Source of the DNA: Curvibacter sp. | GTDB taxonomy: Bacteria; Pseudomonadota; Gammaproteobacteria; Burkholderiales; Burkholderiaceae_C | Length of the DNA: 15,759 nucleotides | Direction: 5' to 3' | NCBI GenBank assembly: GCA_003500955.1 | Contig: DNQP01000073.1 | Span: 1 to 15,759, forward strand | Shown here: in pieces, positions 1 to 6,907 of the stretch | Layout of the letters: each line of letters opens with the position of its first letter | How positions within the stretch are numbered: the stretch's first letter is position 1 | Program-made: the position numbers and the translations under genes | Notes under the pieces: model-generated | What the model was told of the DNA's origin: nothing | The model's input: the letters and a program-made list of their open reading frames with translations, nothing else | The model's database searches: none

Positions 1-198
1 CAGGTCGCCGTCCGTCAGCACCGGCACCTTGCCTGCGGGGTTGAGGCCGCTGATGGCCTGCTTGAACTGGGAGTTGGCTTCGAAGGAGTCGAAGCGCACC
101 AGAACCTCTTCAAACGGGATGCCGGCCTGGCGCAGCAGCACCCAGGGCCGCATGGACCAGGACGAGTAGTTCTTGTTGCCGATGTACAGCTTCAGCAT
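1..198 (-). CDS. Glutathione S-transferase, N-terminal part (cut by window edge)
   Basis: Only the first 66 codons are present; the gene runs off the left edge. The protein begins MLKLYIGNKNYSSWSMRPW, a typical N-terminal thioredoxin-fold GST domain. A serine-rich stretch at residues 12-15 falls where the catalytic Ser/Tyr lies in the family. The segment GKVPVL at 56-61 contains the cis-proline that binds glutathione. Such enzymes conjugate glutathione to electrophiles or carry out glutathione-dependent reductions in the cytoplasm; the substrate cannot be inferred. The start lies 3 nt after the stop of the upstream XRE-type regulator gene, so the two are almost certainly co-transcribed and probably translationally coupled. 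The family call is firm from the N-domain, but the C-terminal all-helical domain is not visible. Confidence 0.88.
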   Translation of the reverse strand, partial: MLKLYIGNKNYSSWSMRPWVLLRQAGIPFEEVLVRFDSFEANSQFKQAISGLNPAGKVPVLTDGDL

Positions 199-201
199 GG
201 T

Positions 202-1029
202 TCATGCTCCGCTCGCAAGATGGTGCAATAGCGTATCCGTTTCCGGGTCCGAGGGGTAGAAGAGCTCGATGCTCAGCTCGGCCAGCGTGATGTCGCGTGG
301 CGTGCCGAAGGAGGTCAGCGTGGTGAAGAGCGAAAAGCGCTGTCCGCCCAGCAGCAGCACGCAGGGGATGAGCAGGCTGGGTGCGGCATCGGGCGCCGGG
401 GCCGCGGCCTGCAGCGCGGCCACATTAGGGTACTGCTGCACTTCCCGCAGCAGGGCGGTCATGGTGGCGTCACGCGTGTCCTGCACCTGTTTGCTCAAGG
501 CCTGCATCAGATAGCTGCCCCATTCGGCGAAGTTCTGTGTCAGTGCCGCAAAGCCTTCCGGGTGCAGGCTGGCGCGGAACATATTGAGCTGGGGCTCGCG
601 CAGGGCCGCGGGCAGCAGGGCGATGAGGCGCTGGGCCGCGGCGTTGGCGCGCACCACGTTCCAGTGGCCGTCGAGCACGATGCCGGGGTAGGGGTCGTGC
701 GCGTGCAGCAGCTTGTCCAGTGCGGCGTGGATCTGCGCCATCTGGCTCGAAGCCAGGGGCTGTTCGCTGTAGCGCGGTGCGTAGCCGGCCGCGAGCAGCC
801 AGACGTTGCGCGCGCGCAGCGGCAGGGCCAGACGCTGGGCGATGGCCAGCAGCACCTCGGCGCTGGGCCGGGAGCGGCCGGTCTCCACAAAACTCAGGTG
901 GCGCGGCGAGATGCCCACTTCCAGCGCCAGGTCCATCTGGCTCAGGCGGCGCTGCTGGCGCGCCTCGCGGATCAGTTCGCCGATGCCGGTGGCGGTCGAG
1001 GGGCTGGGGTTGGCTTGCAAGGTGTTCAT
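202..1029 (-). CDS. XRE-family transcriptional regulator with MmyB-like C-terminal domain
   Basis: 275 residues. A Cro/C1-type helix-turn-helix spans about residues 15-75 (LIREARQQRRLSQMDLALE, then ISPRHLSFVETGRSRPS). The remainder, about 95-265, resembles the MmyB-like putative ligand-binding domain: an HDPYPGIVLDGHWNVV segment, then a helical region. I chose the ATG at 1029 because the HTH starts about 15 residues in; the open frame extending to 1380 has a compositionally random Arg/Ala/Gly-rich N-terminus and overlaps the divergent membrane gene. Known relatives are cytoplasmic DNA-binding regulators, often of small oxidoreductase or GST genes. Here the gene leads a two-gene unit with a GST, which it may control along with itself. 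No clear Shine-Dalgarno sequence precedes the start. The ligand is unknown. Confidence 0.9.
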   Translation of the reverse strand: MNTLQANPSPSTATGIGELIREARQQRRLSQMDLALEVGISPRHLSFVETGRSRPSAEVLLAIAQRLALPLRARNVWLLAAGYAPRYSEQPLASSQMAQIHAALDKLLHAHDPYPGIVLDGHWNVVRANAAAQRLIALLPAALREPQLNMFRASLHPEGFAALTQNFAEWGSYLMQALSKQVQDTRDATMTALLREVQQYPNVAALQAAAPAPDAAPSLLIPCVLLLGGQRFSLFTTLTSFGTPRDITLAELSIELFYPSDPETDTLLHHLASGA

Positions 1030-1067
1030 GAGGGATCTGTCAGATGCTCGGACGCAGCATGCCCCAT

Positions 1068-1099
1068 TGTGCGCACAGCTTCCATGACCTCGGAGGTAA
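1068..1099. promoter_or_regulatory. Two dyads in the regulator/membrane-protein intergenic region (candidate operators)
   Basis: The 131-nt gap between the XRE regulator start (1029, minus) and the membrane protein start (1161, plus) holds a perfect 10-bp palindrome, TGTGCGCACA (1068-1077). Eight bases further on is a near-palindrome, ACCTC-G-GAGGT (1087-1097). Placement between divergent genes, one encoding a DNA-binding protein, makes them reasonable operator candidates. That is inference only: short palindromes in GC-rich DNA can be chance. Confidence 0.35.
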
Positions 1100-1160
1100 T
1101 CGACGCCATGCAGGCCGCGGTCGACACTGGCGCCACCATCCACTGCATAGGAGTCTGACC

Positions 1161-1580
1161 ATGTCCACCCTGTCCCACGTCCTGTCCTCGCCCCGCCTGC
1201 TGCAGCTGACCCTGCGCGCCGATGCGGCCAGCGGCATCGCCATGGGCCTGCCCCTGGTGGCCTTCGCCGAACCCCTGGCCGCGCTGCTGGGCCTGCCCGC
1301 GCAGCTGCTGCTGGCCTGTGGCCTGGCGCTGTTCCCGTTCGCGGCCCTGATGCTGCTGGCCGCCCGCAGCGCGCGGCCACCGGCGGCCCTGGTCTGGCTC
1401 GTGATCGGGGGCAATGTGGCCTGGGTGCTGGGCAGCGTCTGGCTCTGGTACGCCTTGCCGCTCAAGCTGCCGGGGCAGGTCTTTCTGGTGGTCCAGGCCC
1501 TGGCCGTGCTGCTGCTGACCGAGCTGGAGTTCACGGGGTGGCGTCGCCTGTCCGCCGTGCGCCGCTGGCCCGACGAGTGA
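1161..1580 (+). CDS. Small four-helix integral membrane protein, function unknown
   Basis: 139 residues. Four hydrophobic segments are visible at about 22-44, 46-67, 75-97 and 104-121, joined by short loops, with a basic C-terminal tail (GWRRLSAVRRWPDE). This is consistent with a small inner-membrane protein. No catalytic motif or recognised domain is seen. The start at 1161 is supported by an AGGAG Shine-Dalgarno sequence at 1149-1153, 7 nt upstream; the frame is open further upstream to 1044, but that stretch is His/Arg-rich and lacks such a site. It is divergent from the XRE regulator and may be one of its targets. It is convergent with the next gene, with only 2 nt between the two stop codons. 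I do not recognise a named family with confidence. Confidence 0.8.
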   Translation: MSTLSHVLSSPRLLQLTLRADAASGIAMGLPLVAFAEPLAALLGLPAQLLLACGLALFPFAALMLLAARSARPPAALVWLVIGGNVAWVLGSVWLWYALPLKLPGQVFLVVQALAVLLLTELEFTGWRRLSAVRRWPDE

Positions 1581-1582
1581 TG

Positions 1583-2539
1583 TCAACGGCGCCGGTAGCG
1601 CTCGCGCAAGCCCAGCAGCCGGTCGCTGAGGCCCAGATAGCCCGGCGCCACGGCGGCCGGGCCGCTGGCCGTGATGCCCAGCGCAGCCAGGCCGGGCAGG
1701 CGGCCCGTGGCCACGTTGTCGAACGTCATCGAGTCGAGGTTGTCGCGGCTCATCAGCGGTTCACCCGGTGCCAGCTCCATGCACAGGGCCTGCAGCCGTC
1801 CCAGCGCGTCGGGCAGGGGCAGCACGGGGCGCGGTACGCCGGCGGACCGGCCGGCGAGCTGCACGAGCTCGCGCAGCGTCATCACTGCCGGGCCACAGAG
1901 TTCGTAGGTCTGGCCGATGCTGCCGCGGTCCTGCAGGCAGTGCACCACGGCGGCGGCCACATCCTCCACCCAGACCGGCTGGAAGCGCGCGTTCGCGCCC
2001 GCCAGCGGCATGACGGGGAAGATGCGTTGCAGCCGGGCGAAGAGGTTGAGGAAGCGGTCGTCGGCGCCGAAGATCACGCTGGGGCGCAGCACGGTGAGTT
2101 GCAGGCCTTGCCGGGCCGCGGCCTGCAGGGCGGCCTCGCCGCGGCTCTTGCTGCGCAGGTAACGCGAGGGGGCGGTGTCGGTGGCGCTGCCATCGGCGCC
2201 CAGGGCGCTGATGTGCACCAGCCGCGGTACGCCTGCGCTCAGGCAGGCCCGCGCGAGTTTCTCGGGCAGCTCGACATGGGTGCGCTGGAAATCGGCCTCG
2301 CGGCCGTGCAGGATGGCCACGAGGTGGACCACGGCGTCGTGCCCGGCCAGCAGGCGGCGCAGCGCGGCTTCGTCGTGCACGTCGGCTTCGAGCACCGTGA
2401 GGCCGGGCAGGTGCTGGACCGCACTGGCGTTCTTCGCACGACGGGTGGGCACGGTCACGGCCCAGCCCTGGCGGGCCAGGTGTTCGCAGACATGGCGGCC
2501 CACAAAGCCGGTGCCGCCGAGCACCAGGACGCGTTTCAT
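1583..2539 (-). CDS. NDUFA9-like NAD(P)-binding protein (atypical extended SDR)
   Basis: 318 residues. A Rossmann nucleotide-binding motif GGTGFVG sits at residues 8-14 right after the first beta strand, and a YxxxK pair (Y127, K131) is present as in short-chain dehydrogenases. The overall pattern (LRPSVIFGADDRFLNLFA, then PVWVEDVA) matches the atypical SDR group called complex I NDUFA9 subunit family. In bacteria the members are not proven complex I subunits; epimerase-like or quinone-related roles have been suggested. The start codon overlaps the stop of the lytic transglycosylase gene (ATGA), so the two form one transcription unit. The protein has no signal peptide and should be cytoplasmic. 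The substrate cannot be inferred. Confidence 0.85.
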   Translation of the reverse strand: MKRVLVLGGTGFVGRHVCEHLARQGWAVTVPTRRAKNASAVQHLPGLTVLEADVHDEAALRRLLAGHDAVVHLVAILHGREADFQRTHVELPEKLARACLSAGVPRLVHISALGADGSATDTAPSRYLRSKSRGEAALQAAARQGLQLTVLRPSVIFGADDRFLNLFARLQRIFPVMPLAGANARFQPVWVEDVAAAVVHCLQDRGSIGQTYELCGPAVMTLRELVQLAGRSAGVPRPVLPLPDALGRLQALCMELAPGEPLMSRDNLDSMTFDNVATGRLPGLAALGITASGPAAVAPGYLGLSDRLLGLRERYRRR

Positions 2540-4536
2540 GGCAATTCTTCGGCAGGTTCAGGCTTGTCCACGCCGGTCGGGCCGACAAAGCCCAGGCGCG
2601 TCTTGAGCGACTGGGGTTCGCCCGTGAGCACGGCGGCGTAGTTGACCGTGTTGGCCAGCACCTTCTTGACGTAGTCGCGGGTCTCGCCGAAGGGGATGTT
2701 CTCGGCCCAGACCGCGGCTTCGAGCACCGGGTCGCCGGTCTGCCCGCGCCAGAGCTTGGAGCGGCTGGGGCCGGCGTTGTAGGCCGCGGCGGCCAGGGGC
2801 ATGGAGCCATCGAAGGCGTCCATCACGAGCTTGAGGTAGCTGGTGCCGATGGTGATGTTGGTGTCGCGTTCGGTGATCTGCTTGGGCTTGAAATTGGCCA
2901 TGCCGATGCGCCGCGCCGTCCAGCGCGCCGTGGCGGGCATCACCTGCATCAGGCCGGCCGCGCCTACGCCCGACTTGGCTTCGAGGATGAAGCGGCTTTC
3001 CTGGCGGATCAGGCCGTAGACGAAGGCGGGCTCCAGGCCCGTGAGTTCGGCGCGGCGCTCGACCTCCTGCTTGTAGGGCGTGGGGAAGCGCTGCGCATAG
3101 TCCATCACGCTGCGGGTGCGTTCGCTGGCGTTGATGCAGCGGTCCCAGACCTGCTGTTCGCAGGCGATGGCGGCAGCGGCCAGCAGTTCGCGGTCGTTCA
3201 TGCCGCCGCGTTGATGCAGATTGGTGCTGTAGTTCCACTCGCGCACACCCTCCGTGCGCAGGCCGATCTGGATGGCCGCCAGCGCGCGCTTGAGGCCGGG
3301 GTTGTCGCGCGCGGCCTGCAGCTCCTCGTCGGTCAGCGGGGCCGGCGCGGCGGGCGGCACGATGCGCTGGCCCAGTTCCTCCATGGCCAGCTGCTCGTAG
3401 AAGCCGCGCGGCGAGGCGATGGACTGCAGCAGGGTGCGCGAGCGCAGCTCGGCATTGGGCGCCTGCAGGGCCAGCAGGGCGCGGGCGCGCCAGTAGATCC
3501 AGGTCGGGTCGCGCAGCTGGTTTTCGCCGAGCGCGGCGATGCTGTCGTGCACCTGCTGCCAGTCGTTGGCGCGCAGGGCGGCGCGCACTTTCCAGACCAG
3601 GTGGTCGCTGTGCATGAAGCGCTCTTCACCCTGGGCGTAATAGCCCAGGGCCTTATCGGAGAGCATGCGCGCGGCGCGCTTGCCGATCACGCCCCAGACC
3701 CAGCTGCGCTCTTCCTGCGTGAGCTGGGCGCGCCAGCGCAGCTTGTTGACCTCTTCGGCCGCGGCCCCGGGATCGCTCGAGGCGAGGCGGATCATGGCCA
3801 GCGTGACCCACTCGCGGGTCTTGGGGCGGAAGGCGGTGAGCTTCTCGTCCAGATAGCGCTTGGGGTTGGCGTAGAGGGTGTTCAGGCCGTTGGCCCAGTC
3901 GGGGCTGAGCAGGTCCACGGCCTGCTGGGCGATGCGCGGCTTGTCGAACTCGAAGCCCAGGCGGGCGCGGTGCCAGGCCACCATGGGGTCGAGCCGCTCG
4001 TCCTTGAGCAGGCGCTCGGCCGCCGCGGCGCAGCCCTCGTCCGGCTCACGCTGGGCCAGCCAGAGCTCCTGCACCTGGGCGGCCACGTCTTCACCCTGGG
4101 TGGCATAGGCCGCATGCAGGGCGTGGCAGCGCACCTCGGGGTCGTCCTGCATGCGGAACTTGGCGTACTCGGCCTGGAAGCGGCCCCAGTCGCGCCGCTT
4201 GCCCAGCAGCAGCAGCCAGTCGTTGCGCAGGCGGTCTTCCTGGTAGGTGCCGGCGTAGCGCGTGAGGAAGGCGTCGATCTCGGCGGTCTTGGCCTCGTCA
4301 AGGCGGGCGCTGAGCTCCCAGTAGGCGGCCCAGGGTTCGAGCACATGGCCCTGGACCTGTGGCAGCAGGCTGCTCAGGCGCCGGGCGTCGGGCTTTTTGT
4401 AGGCCTCGGCCATGTCGGTGATCAGCGCGTCCTGGTTGGGCTGGGCGCGCACCTTGGATTTGGTTGGTGTCGCCCCTGCGGGCAAGCCCAAAACCAGACC
4501 CAGGGCGAAGGATGTCAGAATGACTTGAAAACGCAT
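2536..4536 (-). CDS. slt: Soluble lytic murein transglycosylase (Slt70-type)
   Basis: 666 residues, close to the usual length of Slt70. A signal peptide is clear (hydrophobic core about residues 4-18, likely cleavage after AGA at 20-22), so the enzyme acts in the periplasm. A long helical region at about 30-480 fits the ring-shaped U/L domains of Slt. The catalytic SLT domain lies at about 495-620. It contains LIRQESRF with the general acid Glu513, GAAGLMQVMPAT downstream, and the AYNAG motif (Tyr586-Gly589). The enzyme cleaves the MurNAc-GlcNAc bond of peptidoglycan, leaving 1,6-anhydroMurNAc ends. The start at 4536 is chosen because it begins the signal peptide; the upstream start at 4611 would overlap the divergent cyclo-ligase gene. 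The start is only 9 nt from that gene's start. A CATAAT element (4549-4544 on this strand) lies just ahead of the ATG, so the mRNA leader may be very short. Confidence 0.95.
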   Translation of the reverse strand: MRFQVILTSFALGLVLGLPAGATPTKSKVRAQPNQDALITDMAEAYKKPDARRLSSLLPQVQGHVLEPWAAYWELSARLDEAKTAEIDAFLTRYAGTYQEDRLRNDWLLLLGKRRDWGRFQAEYAKFRMQDDPEVRCHALHAAYATQGEDVAAQVQELWLAQREPDEGCAAAAERLLKDERLDPMVAWHRARLGFEFDKPRIAQQAVDLLSPDWANGLNTLYANPKRYLDEKLTAFRPKTREWVTLAMIRLASSDPGAAAEEVNKLRWRAQLTQEERSWVWGVIGKRAARMLSDKALGYYAQGEERFMHSDHLVWKVRAALRANDWQQVHDSIAALGENQLRDPTWIYWRARALLALQAPNAELRSRTLLQSIASPRGFYEQLAMEELGQRIVPPAAPAPLTDEELQAARDNPGLKRALAAIQIGLRTEGVREWNYSTNLHQRGGMNDRELLAAAAIACEQQVWDRCINASERTRSVMDYAQRFPTPYKQEVERRAELTGLEPAFVYGLIRQESRFILEAKSGVGAAGLMQVMPATARWTARRIGMANFKPKQITERDTNITIGTSYLKLVMDAFDGSMPLAAAAYNAGPSRSKLWRGQTGDPVLEAAVWAENIPFGETRDYVKKVLANTVNYAAVLTGEPQSLKTRLGFVGPTGVDKPEPAEELP

Positions 4537-4545
4537 GTCGAAATT

Positions 4546-5157
4546 ATGGACACTCCAGAGGCAAAACGGGCACAAGAAAAGAAAAACCTGCGCCAGCGGC
4601 TCATTACGCAACGCCTGAACCTGCCCGATCGCCTACAGCGTGCGGCACTTTTGCAACAGGTGATGCGCATCTGGCTCGTGGGGCGCAATGACCTGGTGAT
4701 CGGTGCGTATTGGCCCATCAAGGGCGAATTCGATCCCCTGCCCGCCCTGCACCGCTGGAAAGAGGACGGCGAGCTGCTGGACAACCCGCAACCGCGTCGT
4801 ATCGGCCTGCCCGTGATCGACAAGGTGCACAAGACCCTGACCTTCCACGCCTGGTACCCGGGCTGCCCCATGGAAGAGGACGCCTACGGCATTCCGAAAC
4901 CCAAGGACACCGAGGTCATCGTGCCCACGTTACTCTTCGTGCCCTGCGTGGGCTACGGGCCTGGCGGCTACCGCCTGGGCTATGGCGGTGGCTTCTACGA
5001 CCGCACGCTGGCGACGCTGCAGCCCAAGCCTTACACCGTGGGGCTGGGCTACACCGTCGGCTACCTCGACGATTTCGAGCCCGAGCCCCACGATGTGCCG
5101 CTGGACGCCATCCTCAACGACAACGGCGTGGTCTGGCCCGTGCCAGGGCTGGGCTGA
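4546..5157 (+). CDS. 5-formyltetrahydrofolate cyclo-ligase (5,10-methenyl-THF synthetase)
   Basis: 203 residues, normal for the family. The enzyme converts 5-formyl-THF plus ATP into 5,10-methenyl-THF, returning an inactive folate to the one-carbon pool in the cytoplasm. The signature ATP/folate-binding segment is seen at about residues 136-154 (GYGPGGYRLGYGGGFYDRT). The N-terminal KKNLRQRLITQR is typical of the start of the family. The upstream open frame back to 3211 is antisense to slt and is not part of this protein. The ATG at 4546 has no recognisable Shine-Dalgarno sequence and lies 9 nt from the divergent slt start. Any promoter must therefore lie inside slt. The E. coli counterpart is called ygfA/fau. 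Confidence 0.93.
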   Translation: MDTPEAKRAQEKKNLRQRLITQRLNLPDRLQRAALLQQVMRIWLVGRNDLVIGAYWPIKGEFDPLPALHRWKEDGELLDNPQPRRIGLPVIDKVHKTLTFHAWYPGCPMEEDAYGIPKPKDTEVIVPTLLFVPCVGYGPGGYRLGYGGGFYDRTLATLQPKPYTVGLGYTVGYLDDFEPEPHDVPLDAILNDNGVVWPVPGLG

Positions 5158-5201
5158 GGCCCGGGCAAGGTTTGCGCTAAACGTAAGGGATTCCGCGTCC
5201 G

Positions 5202-5228
5202 TAAAATCGCGGCGCCATCACCTAGGAG
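5202..5228 (+). promoter_or_regulatory. Candidate -10 element and Shine-Dalgarno of the MBL-fold gene
   Basis: The 76-nt gap after the cyclo-ligase gene holds TAAAAT (5202-5207), a good sigma-70 -10 match about 27 nt upstream of the start codon. No convincing -35 lies at 16-18 nt. AGGAG at 5224-5228, 5 nt from the ATG, is a strong ribosome-binding site and fixes the start at 5234. The gene probably has its own promoter, but read-through from the cyclo-ligase gene is also possible. Confidence 0.45.
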
Positions 5229-5233
5229 CCACC

Positions 5234-6223
5234 ATGGGCAAAGCCTTCGCCTCGCAAGCGGACCTGACGGACAAGAAGACCACCTTCGAGCGCCTGAGCG
5301 AGCACTGCTGGGCCTACACCACCGAAGGCGACCCGAACTCGGGGGTGATCATCGGCGACCGCTTCATCCTCGTCAGCGACGCCACGGCCACGCCGGCCAT
5401 GGCCCGCGACCTGATCGCCAAGATCCGCACCGTCAGCGACCTGCCCATCAAATACGTGCTGCTCACGCATTACCACGCGGTGCGCGTGCTCGGCGCCTAC
5501 GCCTACGCGGCCGAAGGCGCGACCGAGATCATCGCCAGCCAGGGCACGCTGGAGCTGATCCGCGAGCGCGGCGCGCAGGACATGAAGAGCGAGATGGAGC
5601 GTTTCCCGCGTCTGTTCCGCAACGCCGAGACCGTGCCCGGCCTGACCTGGCCCACCATGGTCATCGGCGGCGGCAACCCCGCGCGCGGCGAGGTGCCGGG
5701 CAAGCTGTCGATCAACCTTGGCGGCGTGGTGGTGCAGATCTGGAGCCCGGGGCCGGGCCACACGCGCGGCGACACCATTGCCTGGGTCGAGGAGGAAAAG
5801 GTGCTGTATTCGGGCGACCTCGTCGAGTACGAGGCCGGCGTCTACACCGGCGACGCCCAGCTGGCCGAATGGCCGGACACGCTGGAGGCGCTGCGTGCGC
5901 TGCAGGCCGAGTACCTGGTGCCGGGCCGCGGCGAGGCCATGAAGGGCAAGGCCAACGTCAACAAGTCACTGGACTACACGAAACGCTGGGTGCAGACGCT
6001 GTACCGCGCCGCGCAGGAGGCGGTGGCCTTGGGGCTGGACCTCAAGGCCGCCATGGCGCACACCCGCAAGGCCATGGACCCGATCTTCGGCCACGTCTTC
6101 ATCTACGAGCACTGCCTGCCCTTCGATGTCACGCGCGCCTATGACGAGGCCAGCGGCATCAAGCACCCGCGCATCTGGACCGCCGAGCGCGACCAGCAGA
6201 TGTGGGCCGCCTTGCAGGGCTGA
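5234..6223 (+). CDS. MBL-fold hydrolase-like protein with altered metal-binding motif
   Basis: 329 residues with a metallo-beta-lactamase fold. The order of elements is typical: NSGVIIGDRFILVSDA near 36-51, LLTHYHAVR at 76-84, PGPGHTRGDT around 173-180, and YSGDLVE around 193-198. His79, His81, His176 and Asp195 match the Zn1 ligands and the bridging Asp. The classical HxHxDH motif instead reads HYHAVR, so the Zn2 Asp and His are Val83 and Arg84. The last family His is Arg232 (VPGRG instead of VPGHG). The protein may bind one metal or a different one, or have changed chemistry. I believe a related group with the same HAVR variant exists in proteobacteria, but cannot verify it here. There is no signal peptide. 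It follows the cyclo-ligase gene after 76 nt; the substrate is unknown. Confidence 0.85.
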   Translation: MGKAFASQADLTDKKTTFERLSEHCWAYTTEGDPNSGVIIGDRFILVSDATATPAMARDLIAKIRTVSDLPIKYVLLTHYHAVRVLGAYAYAAEGATEIIASQGTLELIRERGAQDMKSEMERFPRLFRNAETVPGLTWPTMVIGGGNPARGEVPGKLSINLGGVVVQIWSPGPGHTRGDTIAWVEEEKVLYSGDLVEYEAGVYTGDAQLAEWPDTLEALRALQAEYLVPGRGEAMKGKANVNKSLDYTKRWVQTLYRAAQEAVALGLDLKAAMAHTRKAMDPIFGHVFIYEHCLPFDVTRAYDEASGIKHPRIWTAERDQQMWAALQG

Positions 6224-6227
6224 GTCG

Positions 6228-6827
6228 TCACTGGCAGGCCGCGGCCATGCCCTTCATCTGCTGCTCGCACTGCGCACGCGAGGCCTCGGGCAGGCGGGCG
6301 CAGGCAGCCTGCATGCGGGCCCGGTCCATCTGCTGGCACATGGGGCTGTTCTTGTCGAACTGCATCATGCTGTCGCCCTTGCAGGCGCCAGCGTAGGTGT
6401 AGCGGACCTTGAAGTTGCGCGCTTGGCCGTCCTTGCTGACCGTGGTGTCCATCAGGTAGCTCTTGTCGTTCTCGCGCGTCATCAGCAGGCGCGAGTTGCC
6501 GCCGTCCTTGCAGCTGACCTCGATCTCGGCCTGGGTGTCGGTGTTGCGCAGCACCTTGGGCGTGCACTGCGAGTTCTCGGCGGGCGAGCCCTGGCTCATG
6601 CGCCGGGCCACGTCCATGCACAGGGCGGTCTGACCCATGGCGGCCGCGCCGCGCGCCATCTGCGGGTCGTCGCTGGAGACCAGTTCCATGCGCCACAGGC
6701 CCTGGCCCAGGGGGCTTGACTTGAAGAGGCGCAGCTCGGAGAGCGCGTTGCTGGCCTGGGCGGTGCCAGCCAGCAGCAGGGCGGCCAACAGACCGAGGCG
6801 CAGAGGGGTGGGTAAACCAGGGCGCAT
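6228..6827 (-). CDS. Secreted cysteine-rich protein, DUF3617-like
   Basis: 199 residues. A signal peptide is clear (LRLGLLAALLLAGTAQA, cleavage expected after residue 25), so the mature protein should be periplasmic. It contains eight cysteines after the signal peptide, an even number that suggests disulfides. The layout (an initial ALSELRLFKSSPLGQGLWRM segment, then CMDVARRM, MDTTVSKDG and a C-terminal CQQMDRARM region) resembles DUF3617, a family of unknown function. A GGAG sequence lies 9 nt upstream of the ATG on this strand and supports the start. The gene lies 80 nt downstream of the lipoprotein gene on the same strand, probably co-transcribed. Its stop is 4 nt from the stop of the convergent MBL-fold gene. 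Function unknown; the family assignment is tentative. Confidence 0.8.
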   Translation of the reverse strand: MRPGLPTPLRLGLLAALLLAGTAQASNALSELRLFKSSPLGQGLWRMELVSSDDPQMARGAAAMGQTALCMDVARRMSQGSPAENSQCTPKVLRNTDTQAEIEVSCKDGGNSRLLMTRENDKSYLMDTTVSKDGQARNFKVRYTYAGACKGDSMMQFDKNSPMCQQMDRARMQAACARLPEASRAQCEQQMKGMAAACQ

Positions 6828-6907
6828 GGCAGAAGCTCCGTAAATGGCATTCCAGCCATTCTGGCAGCGGCCGGCACGCACCGCCAGCCCCAGGCCGCGC
6901 GGCGCTC

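Noticed and set aside
3211..4545. Long N-terminal extension of the cyclo-ligase frame
   Set aside because: It is antisense to slt and its translation is Gly/Leu/Val/Gln-rich with no domain. The family's normal N-terminus begins at 4546.
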